DNA of 64,000 bases from Lachnospiraceae bacterium (GTDB taxonomy: Bacteria > Bacillota > Clostridia > Lachnospirales > Lachnospiraceae): positions 26,410 to 90,409 of the forward strand of contig JAUNCZ010000007.1 of NCBI GenBank assembly GCA_030526405.1, given 5' to 3'. A model generated the notes under the pieces. That model was given only the letters and a program-made list of their open reading frames with translations, made no database searches and was not told the DNA's origin. The translations under genes were made by a program, and so were the position numbers. Positions 18,226 through 27,250 of this stretch are shown one piece after another. Numbering within the stretch: the first letter of the stretch is position 1; each line of letters begins with the position of its first letter.

Positions 18226-18960
18226 ATGCATCTGTACTATTTATTCTCAGAACCATCCAATTGGACCAATCTGGACGAAGCACTGCTTGCCTATGTTTCA
18301 GAAGAACGTAAAAAGAAGATTACTGCCTACCATCAGGCAAAGGACAAACGGCAGTCTCTCTATGCAGCGCTCCTTCTGAGCTATGCCTGTACAGATCAGT
18401 ATGATCTGCCTTTCGGAGAAATCGATCCCCTCTGGCCCAGAACAGGAAAGCCTGTTCTTCAGACCCATCCTGAAATCCACTTCAGCCTGGCTCATTCCGG
18501 CCTTTGCGCTGCTGTTGCCGTTTCTGATGAAGAAGTCGGTCTGGATGCAGAACTGATCGGAAAGGCACCTCTGGAAACCATGAGGAAGGCATTTACACCA
18601 GCAGAAGCCCTGCAGGTCTGCCAGTCTGCTGATCCCAATCTGGAATTCTACCGGATCTGGACCCGCAAGGAGGCCTACGGAAAATACCTGGGAACGGGTC
18701 TGTCCAGCACGGTATTTAAAACAGATACCCTGCTGCAGGAGCATGACTGCAGAATCACAGAGGGCATTCTCAAAAGGAATACTCCCCTGGAAAGATCTGC
18801 CTGCTTTGCGGATCTTCCTGTCTGGAATCCGGGCTCCTCTGAGGACTCTTCTGCAGTAGCCGATCACCTGTACTTTTCTGTTTACGGAAAAACAGAGCCG
18901 GCAGAGCTGATCCCCGTCTCCTTTGAAGCTCTTATGGAATATGTGCTTCTCTGTGTCTGA
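18226..18960 (+). CDS. 4'-phosphopantetheinyl transferase, Sfp type
   Basis: Transfers the phosphopantetheine arm of CoA to carrier proteins. About 244 residues, two-domain pseudo-dimer like Sfp/EntD. Visible motifs are HFSLAHSGLCAAVAV, the metal-binding VGLDAE near residue 108 and the second metal motif FYRIWTRKEAYGKYLG near 148. The ATG at 18226 is chosen because CAGGAG lies six bases before it; a GTG at 18208 precedes that site and is unlikely. Sfp types usually serve peptide or polyketide synthases, but no such genes are in the window, so it may modify the fatty-acid carrier. Confidence 0.9.
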   Translation: MHLYYLFSEPSNWTNLDEALLAYVSEERKKKITAYHQAKDKRQSLYAALLLSYACTDQYDLPFGEIDPLWPRTGKPVLQTHPEIHFSLAHSGLCAAVAVSDEEVGLDAELIGKAPLETMRKAFTPAEALQVCQSADPNLEFYRIWTRKEAYGKYLGTGLSSTVFKTDTLLQEHDCRITEGILKRNTPLERSACFADLPVWNPGSSEDSSAVADHLYFSVYGKTEPAELIPVSFEALMEYVLLCV

Positions 18961-19066
18961 GAAAAATGCTTATCTCTATCATAGCACTTTTTTCAAAAAG
19001 CGTCGAATCAGAGACTACTTGTACCTGTTATCCGAAAACTACCATTCATCTTGAAAAGAGGAACCC

Positions 19067-20422
19067 ATGAAACATCATTATCTGATTGATTATGAAAACG
19101 TGCACGAGGATGGACTGACAGGTCTGAACACCATCGAGGAGGATGCCATCATTCACATCTTTTATTCTGACCGTGCAAGAAAACTGGACCTGGATTCCTT
19201 CCGTGAAGGCCAGATCCTGCAGATTGAGGCACTGAAGGTGCCTGTTGGAAAACAGTCTCTGGACATGCAGCTGGTAAGCTACATGGGCTACCTGATGGGA
19301 CGTGAAAAGGGTGAGGGCAATGCCTACATTATTGTCAGCAAGGACAACGGCTACCTGAACTCCATCCCCTTCTGGAAGCAGATTATGCGAGATGGTACCA
19401 CCGTCGAGGTGCGCCCTCAGATCCGACCTCAGACTGCGGAGGATCAGAAAACAGAGACCCCTCTCAGAAAGGAGACCGCAAGAAGGGAAAGAAGAAGAGG
19501 TACCGCCCGCCAGGAAGCGCTCCGTCAGGAAAACGCTCCAAAACAGGAAGCTGTTGCCCATCAGGAATCTGTTCTCAAACAGGAAAATGTTCCAAAACAG
19601 GAGACTGCCTCTCAGCTACCAGAAGCAGTAAAATCCGAAGTTGAACACATTACAGCACCGGAACCGAAAAATGCCCCCCCTCGCCAGGAGAAGAACGAAC
19701 GTCGCTCCCGCAACAGAGGACGGGGTCGTAATCGCCGTCTTGAAGTCCAGGAGACTTCTGAAGCAGCAGCTCCAACTGCAGAGAACATTGTTGTCGCAGC
19801 AGAAGAAGCTTCTACTGTTGCCGAAGGGCCTGCTACTGTTGTTGAGGCACCTGCTTCTGTTGCGGAAGCACCTTCCACTGATGACGAAGCATCTGCTTCT
19901 GTAACCGAAACTGCTACTGCTGTTGCTGAGGCACCTGCTCCTGTAGAGGAAGCACCTTCCACTGATGACGAAGCATCTGCCCCTGTGACTGAAGTACCAG
20001 CTCCTGCTGCTGAAGTATCTACTACTGTTGCCGAGAGCCCTGCTCCTGCTGCTGAAGTACCTGTTTCTGCAAAAGAAGAGCCCTCTGTTATGACAGAAGC
20101 TTCTGACCCAACCCCTGAAAAACAGGTTTCCACAGAGGAAGAATCCACCGCTTCCCCGGGAATGAAGCAGAGAAAATCCCGTAACAGACGAAAAAATCCA
20201 TCACAGGAAAAATCTCTGGATCGTTCCGCCCTGAACACTGCTGTAATGCAGACACTGTCCAAGGCAAACGTGGATGCTGTTACCACCGGAAAGATTTCTT
20301 CCATTGTTATGAAATATGCTTCCGAGAAGAACAACAAAACCCTGACCTACAGAGAGATCATCAAGGCTCTTGGTCAGAAAGAGGGACTCCCTCTTTACAA
20401 TCATATCAAATCCCTCCTGTAA
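19067..20422 (+). CDS. PIN/NYN-like protein with long repetitive linker
   Basis: 451 residues. Residues 1-115 look like a PIN-like nuclease domain: HYLIDYENVHEDGLTGL with acidic residues, then the fold-typical KQSLDMQLVSYMGYLMG and IIVSKDNGY. The middle (about 130-380) is low complexity. First come repeats of Gln-Glu-Asn/Lys-Gln-Glu, then an Arg-rich RSRNRGRGRNRR patch that may bind RNA, then Ala/Pro/Glu/Val/Thr-rich repeats. One 33-base DNA unit is exactly repeated at 19864 and 19948. The last 55 residues are a compact helical domain. Probably an RNA-linked protein, but the activity is inference. Confidence 0.7.
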   Translation: MKHHYLIDYENVHEDGLTGLNTIEEDAIIHIFYSDRARKLDLDSFREGQILQIEALKVPVGKQSLDMQLVSYMGYLMGREKGEGNAYIIVSKDNGYLNSIPFWKQIMRDGTTVEVRPQIRPQTAEDQKTETPLRKETARRERRRGTARQEALRQENAPKQEAVAHQESVLKQENVPKQETASQLPEAVKSEVEHITAPEPKNAPPRQEKNERRSRNRGRGRNRRLEVQETSEAAAPTAENIVVAAEEASTVAEGPATVVEAPASVAEAPSTDDEASASVTETATAVAEAPAPVEEAPSTDDEASAPVTEVPAPAAEVSTTVAESPAPAAEVPVSAKEEPSVMTEASDPTPEKQVSTEEESTASPGMKQRKSRNRRKNPSQEKSLDRSALNTAVMQTLSKANVDAVTTGKISSIVMKYASEKNNKTLTYREIIKALGQKEGLPLYNHIKSLL

Positions 20423-20788
20423 CAGAGGTTCAGGAGGATATGGGGCTCTGTTCTGCATAAGTTCTGACGGAATCTCGTTTCTCTGCATGTGTGGTTTCCT
20501 GCGCCAGGACCAATCTGCTGGCAGGAATGGACAAAAAGGTTTCGCCTCTGATGTAGGTTCTGGCAGCTCTGTTTATCCTGAAGAATATCCTTCCACAAAG
20601 GGAATTCTGCAAAAAATCGGCCTGTTTCCTGTTTTTTGTCGCAAATAGAAAAAGAAAATAGATTCTTTTGATAGAAATCCACCTGTTTTCCAATTAAACT
20701 GTGAAATATAACACAATTGAACCAGACCGACAATTTTGTTCAATTGTACTATTTTTTCGCAAGTTTTTTGGAAAGGATGGATACCGCT

Positions 20789-21748
20789 ATGAATCCATAT
20801 CTTACAATCAGAAATAAACCGGAACAGGGAAAACCGGTCACCAATGACGCCTTAAAGGAGCAGGGACACGGCTTTGAAAATGCCTACAGCTTTCATTATT
20901 TCCGCAATGTATTTGAGTGGGATGCCAATGAATGCTTTAACTGGCACTGGCATGATGAATTTGAAATCTCCTATGTAAACTGTGAAGAGCTGATCTGTGA
21001 TATTGAGAACGAACACATTCATCTTCACAAGGGAGACTGTCTCTTTATCAACAGCCGGACCCTGCACCAGTACACCTGTGTGTCAAAGGAGCTTTCTGTG
21101 GGCATGTGGGACAGTATTCTCTTCCGTCCTGAGCTGATTGCCCCTGCCGACTCTCTTCTCTATCAGAAATATGTCAGTCCGATCATTCATTCGGACCGGT
21201 CCTATCTTCTTTTCAGAAAAGAGGATGAATGGCAGAACGAGATTCTTAAGTTCATTGAGGATGCCTACCGGATCTGTGAGGAGAACAATTACTTTTCCGA
21301 GTTGCAGCTGCAGACCTGCCTTCTGACCTTCTGGCAGCTTCTTGCAAGCCATCAGGAGCTGTTCCCACCGATGAATTCTGAATCACCCTCCTGCCTGGAT
21401 CAGGAGCGTCTGAGAGCAATGCTGAAATTCATCTGGAACAATTATCACAGGAATATCTCTCTGGAAAATATTGCTGATGCAGCATTTATCAGTGTACGTA
21501 CTGCCCAGCGCTGTTTCCGGAAGACCATTCAGACAACACCCCTTCTGTATCTGCAGAACTACCGACTGCTCTGCGCCAAGGGAAAACTGTTGTCCAGCTC
21601 CGGCACTATTCTTGAAACTGCACTTTCCTGCGGTTTTGAGAGCAGTTCCTATTTCGACAGAATCTTTAAAAAGGTCTACAATGAGACACCCCGTCAGTAC
21701 ATTAAGAGAATGAAAAATGCTCCTTCCCAGACAGATGAGGAGCACTGA
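20789..21748 (+). CDS. AraC family transcriptional regulator
   Basis: About 319 residues. The N-terminal cupin-like sensor domain contains FNWHWHDEFEISYV and LHKGDCLFINSRTLHQY, the usual AraC pattern for binding a small ligand. The C-terminal domain has two helix-turn-helix units: ISLENIADAAFISVRTAQRC, then TILETALSCGFESSSYFDRI with the family-typical ending TPRQYIKRM. Start codons at 20777 and 20789 are both possible; 20789 has better spacing from GGATGG. Upstream (20423-20788, 366 bases) I see no gene. Neighbours give no clue to ligand or targets. Confidence 0.85.
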   Translation: MNPYLTIRNKPEQGKPVTNDALKEQGHGFENAYSFHYFRNVFEWDANECFNWHWHDEFEISYVNCEELICDIENEHIHLHKGDCLFINSRTLHQYTCVSKELSVGMWDSILFRPELIAPADSLLYQKYVSPIIHSDRSYLLFRKEDEWQNEILKFIEDAYRICEENNYFSELQLQTCLLTFWQLLASHQELFPPMNSESPSCLDQERLRAMLKFIWNNYHRNISLENIADAAFISVRTAQRCFRKTIQTTPLLYLQNYRLLCAKGKLLSSSGTILETALSCGFESSSYFDRIFKKVYNETPRQYIKRMKNAPSQTDEEH

Positions 21749-21824
21749 AGCTGTGCCTCTATGCTAAAAACATGCTGTTTAGTGATTTGACCGAATTTCC
21801 ATCAATATACTTTGTCTGCTGACA

Positions 21825-21874
21825 AAAAATGGAGTGTGAAATAACGAATTCACGTTATTTCACACTCCATTTTT
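21825..21874. terminator. 22-bp perfect hairpin terminator
   Basis: A perfect 22-bp stem (21825-21846 with 21853-21874) and a 6-base loop AATTCA, flanked by A5 and T5. It ends both the AraC gene and the opposing methyltransferase operon. Confidence 0.9.
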
Positions 21875-21882
21875 GTGTTTTT

Positions 21883-22626
21883 CTAACTCTGTTCCGGCTT
21901 TTTCGCGATCACAAACCATTTCATGCCTTTGGACGCCTGATCCTCCAGCAGTCTCTGGTCACAGCGCAGCACCTGAAAACCATTTTTCCGAAGAAGGTTA
22001 CAGATGACAGAGGTATCATGCACCGTCTCTGTGATATTTTCCTCGAAGGTCTGAATACCATCCTCAAATACGGTTACCTTCAGATTGATAATCCCCTCCG
22101 CATTCTGGGTGATCATGAACTGGGCTGTAACAGAATCATCCCACACCAGATCGATGGGTTCTCCCAGTGCCACCTCATTGTCGTCCAGAATATCGAAGAT
22201 AAAATATCCACCTGGATTCAGATACTGAAATACGTTGCTGAAAATCTTATCCACGTTCTCCAGCTCTGTAATGTGGTTCATGGCATCACCGGTGCAGGTT
22301 ACCAGATCGAATCTTTCCTCCGGAAGATAGGTGATCATATCCGCCACCTCGTAGGGAATTTCCGGATCCCTCTCTCTGGCAATGGCGATCATTCCCTCGG
22401 AAAAATCCATGCCTGCAGACTGGATTCCGTTCTTTTTCAGCACTTCACACAGTACGCCGGGACCACAGGCCAGATCCATACTTTTCTTCACCTGGATTCC
22501 ATGCCGCTCCAGATAGATCAGCAGCTGCTCTCCAAATGCTTCCGGAAAATAATTCCATCCAAATTCATTGTAAACCTTACAGAATGCCTTGCTGTACATC
22601 GCCTTCCAAGCCCCTTTCCAGATCAT
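21883..22626 (-). CDS. Class I SAM-dependent methyltransferase
   Basis: 247 residues, cytosolic. The SAM-binding motif I is SMDLACGPGVLCEVLKKNG near residue 49, motif II GMDFSEGMIAIAR follows, then FDLVTCTGDAMNHI and the motif III region NVFQYLNPGGYFIFDI. The C-terminal strands are normal for small-molecule methyltransferases. The ATG at 22626 overlaps the stop of the upstream gene (ATGA), indicating coupling; an internal ATG at 22599 with GGAAGG is an alternative. The substrate is unknown. It is last in an operon that follows nrdR and coaX. Confidence 0.85.
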   Translation of the reverse strand: MIWKGAWKAMYSKAFCKVYNEFGWNYFPEAFGEQLLIYLERHGIQVKKSMDLACGPGVLCEVLKKNGIQSAGMDFSEGMIAIARERDPEIPYEVADMITYLPEERFDLVTCTGDAMNHITELENVDKIFSNVFQYLNPGGYFIFDILDDNEVALGEPIDLVWDDSVTAQFMITQNAEGIINLKVTVFEDGIQTFEENITETVHDTSVICNLLRKNGFQVLRCDQRLLEDQASKGMKWFVIAKKPEQS

Positions 22627-24197
22627 ACCTTATGGGCATGGTCCTCTTTCTTTCTGTTGTTCTCCTCTGTATTGGCGGCAGTTTTCTCCACTGTGGAGAA
22701 TTCCCTTTCCAGGTCACTGATCTCCTGCAGAAGGAAGTCCAGATCCTCCTCCTCCTCTGCGAAAGATTCACCGACTCTGTTCAGTTCCTCCCTGGCCAGC
22801 CGCTCCTTCTCTCTCCTGATCTTCTTGCGAAGATACTTTTTCCTTCTCTCCACATGAAGAATCTGAATGTATCTTCCTATTCCGATCAGTACAGCCAGAA
22901 GAAGTGCACCTGCAATGATCAGAAACTCCCAGGAAAGTCTGTTTTTCTGTGTTTTTTCAAAGGTGGGACCCTTCCCATCGGAGCCCTGATCTCCAGCTGC
23001 CGGAGCTGTCTCCTTTTCTCTGTAGGAAACAGCGATTCTGTGATCCTCATACACATCTGCAAAGGTATAGGAGGCAGGATATTCCCTGGGATCCAGTTCA
23101 ACACCGTCCACCACCACAGACTGCAGGGTAAAGCCCGGTTCAGGCTTATACTGGACGGTATAACTGCCGCCCTTCAGCACCTCATGGGAATCTGAGATCA
23201 TTCCGTTGCTGCACTCTGTTCTGATGGAATACCGATAGCCCCCCAGTTCCGTTTTATACCAGGCATAGCTCCGTTTCCCCTTCTTGCTCATAATATTTAC
23301 AGTAACAACGAAAACCCCATCCTCCACCTCGCAGATGGATTCCGGCTCAACCTTCTTTGTGCCTGCTGTCTCCAGATCCATCTCCAGCTGCTTCAGAAGC
23401 TTAAACTGGATGGGATAGTCATCAGGTGCATAGTCTCCTCCGTCATCGATCTCATACACGTTCATGTAGCTTCCCATTCCCTCCCAGTCAAAGGTGAGGG
23501 GAAAGTTCATGATATAATCTCCGCAGACACAGAGATCCTGGGAATTGGAGCCCAGCCCCAGAATACTCTCAGCAAGCAGGACTTTTCCGTCTGTATCCGC
23601 CAGCTTGTTGAAATTGCCGTCCAGAATCTTGATCCCGTAGTCCCCCTCTGCATTTGCCTGGATAATATATCTGCCCTTTTCAGGATAATAGCCTATTCCA
23701 AGAATATTGTAATAATCTGCAACCCTGATACTGCGAACATAATCCAGTGTATGGGGATCCATCACAAGGATACAGCCCCTGTTTTCCGGATTATTGCTGG
23801 TATAGGGTGCAACATAGATCTCATCCGTTGCGGGATTATAGCACATGCCATTGCAGTGCTCCCAGTCCCAGCTGTCATTGATAAATGCCAGGGAATACTG
23901 TTCCACAGGATTCCCTTCCTCATCCCAGGGATTTTTATAATAGGCATAGACAATGTCATTGTCCGCACAGTTATCCCCGGAATTCTCCATACAGATAATA
24001 TAGTCATCGGTGGCACAGATGGACTGCACAACACCGCTTTTTGTCTTAACACTTTTTTCCAGAATCTTTTCCCACTTCAGGTCATCAAAGGCAGCTGCCC
24101 CGCTGGCATTTTTGGCAAATGCCATCTCCGGTGCCATTCCAAGCAGCAGCACTGCCGCCATCAGACCTGTGGTACTCCTCTTCACGATCCGATTCAA
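22623..24197 (-). CDS. Secreted/membrane protein, propeller-like ectodomain and cytosolic coiled coil
   Basis: 524 residues, not recognised as a named family. A signal peptide ends near MAFA (residue 28). The ectodomain (about 30-400) has repeated short strands with Asp/Gly turns, such as NPATDEIYVAPY and PEKGRYIIQANAEGDYG, suggesting a beta-propeller. A strand-rich module with the PGFTLQSVVVDG pattern of InlB B-repeat-like domains comes next. A membrane helix (about 425-445) is followed by a basic then strongly charged coiled-coil tail of about 80 residues. It sits between nrdR and the methyltransferase. A sensing or cell-wall role is only inference. Confidence 0.65.
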   Translation of the reverse strand: MNRIVKRSTTGLMAAVLLLGMAPEMAFAKNASGAAAFDDLKWEKILEKSVKTKSGVVQSICATDDYIICMENSGDNCADNDIVYAYYKNPWDEEGNPVEQYSLAFINDSWDWEHCNGMCYNPATDEIYVAPYTSNNPENRGCILVMDPHTLDYVRSIRVADYYNILGIGYYPEKGRYIIQANAEGDYGIKILDGNFNKLADTDGKVLLAESILGLGSNSQDLCVCGDYIMNFPLTFDWEGMGSYMNVYEIDDGGDYAPDDYPIQFKLLKQLEMDLETAGTKKVEPESICEVEDGVFVVTVNIMSKKGKRSYAWYKTELGGYRYSIRTECSNGMISDSHEVLKGGSYTVQYKPEPGFTLQSVVVDGVELDPREYPASYTFADVYEDHRIAVSYREKETAPAAGDQGSDGKGPTFEKTQKNRLSWEFLIIAGALLLAVLIGIGRYIQILHVERRKKYLRKKIRREKERLAREELNRVGESFAEEEEDLDFLLQEISDLEREFSTVEKTAANTEENNRKKEDHAHKV

Positions 24198-24218
24198 TTG
24201 TATCCCCCTGCCGAAGAG

Positions 24219-24668
24219 TTACTGCAGAAACTTCTTCAGCTCATCCATAAATGTATTTACATCCTTAAACTCCCTGTAGACAGAGGCAAAACGAACATAG
24301 GCCACAGGATCAAGATCCTTCAGCCTGCTCATGACCATCTCACCGATCTCTGTACTGGAAATCTCTTTTTCTTCTCTTGTATACACTTCGTTCTCGATCT
24401 GATCCACCACCTCTGTGATCTCCTGCAAAGAAACAGGGCGCTTATGGCAGGCTCTCAGAATGCCCGCCTGGATCTTGCTTCTCTCGAACTGTTCTCTGTT
24501 TTCATCCTTTTTGATCACCACCACAGGGATCATCTCCACCTTCTCATAGGTGGTAAATCGTTTGCCGCAGGAGTCACACATTCTTCTTCTTCGAATGGCA
24601 TTGCATTCCTCCACAGGGCGTGAATCCACAACACGTGTATTATCCTGATTACAAAACGGACATTTCAT
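24219..24668 (-). CDS. nrdR: Transcriptional repressor NrdR
   Basis: 149 residues, the normal length. The N-terminal zinc ribbon has MKCPFCNQDNTRV and CDSCGKRFTTYE, four cysteines in two pairs. The ATP-cone follows (IPVVVIKKDENREQFERSKI onward) and senses the dATP/ATP ratio. NrdR represses ribonucleotide reductase genes by binding paired boxes in their promoters; none of those genes is in the window. It lies 16 bases after coaX on the same strand, probably one transcript. Confidence 0.96.
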   Translation of the reverse strand: MKCPFCNQDNTRVVDSRPVEECNAIRRRRMCDSCGKRFTTYEKVEMIPVVVIKKDENREQFERSKIQAGILRACHKRPVSLQEITEVVDQIENEVYTREEKEISSTEIGEMVMSRLKDLDPVAYVRFASVYREFKDVNTFMDELKKFLQ

Positions 24669-24683
24669 ACTCTGTACCTCCTG

Positions 24684-25448
24684 TCAGCGGTTTTTATCAT
24701 ATATGATCTTCAGCCCCTTCAGGAGCAGATCAGGGTCCATGGGTATTTTTCGTTCGCAGTGGGGAATAACGGCCTCAGCCAGAGCACCGGTGGCCACCAC
24801 TGTACAACTGCGCTTCAGTTCCAGCTCAATGCGTCTGATCATATTGTCAATGGCTGATGCATGGCCGAAGATTACACCGCTTTTCATGCAGTCAATGGTA
24901 TTGCGGCCAATGAGATTTCTGGGGGCTTCCAGAGCAATCTGAGGAAGCAGAGATGTCTGCTCCACCAGTGAATCCAGTCCTGTTCGAACTCCCGGAAGGA
25001 CAATTCCACCGATATACTGCTTTTTCTCATTTACCACAGAAAAAGTGGTGGCGGTGCCAAGATCCACGATCACCACAGGAAGCGGGTATTCCGCTGCAGC
25101 TGCCACCGCATCCACCAGAAGGTCACTGCCCAGCTGGGCCGGCTGATCGATCACAATATTCATGCCGCTTTTCACTCCGGGACCCACCACCTTTACATTC
25201 TCCACAGAGAACTTCTCCAGGGCACCCTTCAGCACCGCTGTCAGTTCAGGAACCACCGAGCAGATGATTCCTCCCTCAATTCTTTTCGGTGATACCTCGT
25301 GAAGCTCCAGGATGCTTTTCAGACTGATGGCATACTCCATCTCTGTTCTGTGGCGATTTGCAGACAGTCTCTCCACAAAAATGATCCCCTTTGCATCGAT
25401 ACAGCCTACTACAATATTCGTATTTCCCACATCTATTGCAATAATCAT
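24684..25448 (-). CDS. coaX: Type III pantothenate kinase
   Basis: First step of coenzyme A synthesis from pantothenate, insensitive to CoA feedback and requiring a monovalent cation. About 254 residues. The ASKHA-fold phosphate-1 motif is MIIAIDVGNTNIVVG at the start. Other motifs are VGPGVKSG, DLLVDAVAAAAEYPLPVVIVD and DLGTATTFSVV, then GGIVLPGVRTGLDSL. The ATG at 25448 follows AAGGAG by seven bases; upstream in-frame sequence is non-coding. It heads a minus-strand run with nrdR. Confidence 0.95.
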   Translation of the reverse strand: MIIAIDVGNTNIVVGCIDAKGIIFVERLSANRHRTEMEYAISLKSILELHEVSPKRIEGGIICSVVPELTAVLKGALEKFSVENVKVVGPGVKSGMNIVIDQPAQLGSDLLVDAVAAAAEYPLPVVIVDLGTATTFSVVNEKKQYIGGIVLPGVRTGLDSLVEQTSLLPQIALEAPRNLIGRNTIDCMKSGVIFGHASAIDNMIRRIELELKRSCTVVATGALAEAVIPHCERKIPMDPDLLLKGLKIIYDKNR

Positions 25449-25575
25449 TGTAACTCTCCTTTTCTGAGCAGCCAAAGGAACAACGTACGTTTGCAACGCA
25501 CTATCGCAGCCAACATTTTACATTAAACGCAACTTTGTTCCGCGCGCGTAATGAAAGTGGAGCTGCGCATAAAAA

Positions 25576-25604
25576 AGAGCTGCCGCATCCGCTGCGACAG
25601 CTCT
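25576..25604 (-). terminator. Terminator of the SEC-C gene
   Basis: AGAGCTGTCGCA pairs with TGCGGCAGCTCT on the minus strand (one G-U pair), followed by T6. Confidence 0.85.
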
Positions 25605-25662
25605 GAAATTCCTGTTTCTTCAGGCAGCTTCACTTGTGTTCTCCAAAGAGCTTCAAGTGAAA

Positions 25663-26163
25663 TTATTTACCGCAGCAATGTTTGTATTTTTTGCCGCTTC
25701 CACATGGACATGGCTCGTTTCTTCCAACCTTTTTCTCTTTTACGATTGTGCCGGATTTTTTCTGCTCAAGATACAGTGCTTTTTTCTTCTCAGCAGTAAA
25801 GATCTCATCCCACATTGGCAGCTCGTACAGCCACTCAGCTTTCGCATCTACCATGTTTTTGTAAAGAGACTCTTTATCAAACTCAAGGCTAACCTCTGTG
25901 TTCTCATCCATCTCCTCGATTGGGTTTGGAGTCTTCAGGGAATCGTTGATTCCATCCAGGAATCCTGTCATGTTCATAACGCTGATTCCGTATTTGTCAG
26001 CCAGCTCTTTCACTGTTCCCTTTACAACCTCATCCGGGTTTGAAAGAAGCTGCTCGTAAATTCCTTTCTCAAGAAGGAAATAGTTGTTCCAAAATCTCTC
26101 TAACTGGCCTCTGTCAGCCTGCTGATCGTAAGCAAGTGCTCTCCAATCCTGTAATAATGCCAT
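25663..26163 (-). CDS. SEC-C metal-binding domain protein
   Basis: 166 residues. The C-terminal SEC-C motif [19 protein letters not shown] supplies the CxC...CC zinc ligands, identical in style to the SecA tail. The preceding 140 residues are helical and acidic, with no enzyme signature, and are not recognised. The start is ATG at 26163 with an AGGAAATT site nearby. It has its own promoter and terminator, so it is monocistronic. A role near SecA or ribosome-bound factors is sometimes suggested for such proteins, but nothing here tests that. Confidence 0.8.
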   Translation of the reverse strand: MALLQDWRALAYDQQADRGQLERFWNNYFLLEKGIYEQLLSNPDEVVKGTVKELADKYGISVMNMTGFLDGINDSLKTPNPIEEMDENTEVSLEFDKESLYKNMVDAKAEWLYELPMWDEIFTAEKKKALYLEQKKSGTIVKEKKVGRNEPCPCGSGKKYKHCCGK

Positions 26164-26236
26164 AATAATTTCCTTTCTGTTGCGCTCTCATCTATTGAAA
26201 AATCTATTGATAAACAGAGAGCATAATACTTTATTC

Positions 26237-26265
26237 AGTATATACGAAACAGTCAAAATATGCAA
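26237..26265 (-). promoter_or_regulatory. Promoter of the SEC-C gene
   Basis: TTGCAT, 17-base spacer, TATACT on the minus strand, about 75 bases before the start codon. Confidence 0.6.
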
Positions 26266-26324
26266 GTCAGCTTTCTTTCAGGATTTCACACAATTTTTAT
26301 TAAGAATATTCAGAAATAATTTAT

Positions 26325-26353
26325 TTGCCACTTTTTATCAACTGAGCTAGAAT
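26325..26353 (+). promoter_or_regulatory. Promoter of the PAP2 phosphatase gene
   Basis: TTGCCA, 17-base spacer, TAGAAT, about 55 bases upstream of the PAP2 start codon. Confidence 0.6.
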
Positions 26354-26406
26354 ATAGAGAGTTTGGACTACTGATCGATTTTCACATTTCAAAAAGAGGT
26401 GACATA

Positions 26407-27111
26407 ATGGAACTTCCTCATCATCAGCACCGCTGGAAAATGCTGAAAGGTGTTTTCATGTACCTGATTCTTTATATGATCTGCTTTTGTCTTCTGGAGC
26501 AACGGGATGTTCCTGTACATCTGATCACCTGCAAGCTGGATCAGATGATCCCATTCTGTGAATGGTTTATCATCCCCTATTATCTCTGGTTTCTTTATAT
26601 TGCAGTCTTTCTTTTCTGGTTTGCCTTCGGTCCTTCCGACCTGGAGGAATTCCGCCGCTACAGCCTTTACCTCTGTACCGGCATGACCATCTTCCTGTTT
26701 GTGTCCTGGATCTGGCCCAATGGTCTGGCAATCCGCCCCACGGCATTTCCCCGGGACAATATGCTGACCAGCCTTGTAAAGGGACTGTATAAAACAGATA
26801 CCCCCACCAATGTTTTTCCCAGCATTCACGTATTTAATTCCCTGGCCACCACCATGGCGGTGTGGGAAAGCAGATACTTTCGAAAAAAAACTGCTGCCAG
26901 ATGGAGTTCTCTGATTCTGACTGTGCTGATTGTTCTCTCCACTCTGTTTCTGAAACAGCATTCTGTGGTGGATATGACAGCGGGCCTGCTGCTGGGCTGG
27001 CTTCTGTGGTACGTGTGCTACCACAGTTCTCAGGCTTACTGCTATCATGGCAAAAGCCCTCTGCTGAGAAGACACTACAGAAAAAAGCACTACAGAAATC
27101 TTCATGTTTAA
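26407..27111 (+). CDS. PAP2-family membrane phosphatase
   Basis: 234 residues with about six membrane helices. Acid-phosphatase-type residues are visible in FPSIHVFNSLATT (the SxxH motif) near residue 140 and in LKQHSVVDMTAGLLLG near 187, which holds the catalytic His and Asp. The first conserved K/R-P motif is weak. Enzymes of this type remove phosphate from lipid phosphates such as undecaprenyl pyrophosphate or phosphatidylglycerol phosphate at the outer membrane face. Start after AAGAGGTGAC. It stands alone, ending before a terminator shared with pcrA. Confidence 0.85.
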   Translation: MELPHHQHRWKMLKGVFMYLILYMICFCLLEQRDVPVHLITCKLDQMIPFCEWFIIPYYLWFLYIAVFLFWFAFGPSDLEEFRRYSLYLCTGMTIFLFVSWIWPNGLAIRPTAFPRDNMLTSLVKGLYKTDTPTNVFPSIHVFNSLATTMAVWESRYFRKKTAARWSSLILTVLIVLSTLFLKQHSVVDMTAGLLLGWLLWYVCYHSSQAYCYHGKSPLLRRHYRKKHYRNLHV

Positions 27112-27212
27112 TAAACTATGAGAAACACGCTTTGCCAGGTTCTCAAGTTATCGCGGCAGTCGCCAAGGTCTCATGCAAGCACGGACTTTGGCTCGTTGCT
27201 CGCGTAAACAAC

Positions 27213-27242
27213 GGGGCTGCCTCAGTTTACTGCGGCAGCCCC
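27213..27242. terminator. Terminator between PAP2 gene and pcrA
   Basis: GGGGCTGCC pairs with GGCAGCCCC around a 12-base loop, in a convergent gap. The sequence just before it (27125-27205) holds another imperfect hairpin, GCCAAGGTC/GACTTTGGC, loosely like one at 54302-54325. Confidence 0.8.
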
Positions 27243-27250
27243 AGACTCTT

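Noticed and set aside
19800..20100. A satellite or CRISPR-like repeat
   Set aside because: Repetition follows codon frame and encodes the Ala/Pro/Glu linker of the PIN-like protein.
24219..25448. NrdR boxes controlling ribonucleotide reductase nearby
   Set aside because: No nrd genes are in the window and no paired boxes were seen upstream of coaX or nrdR.
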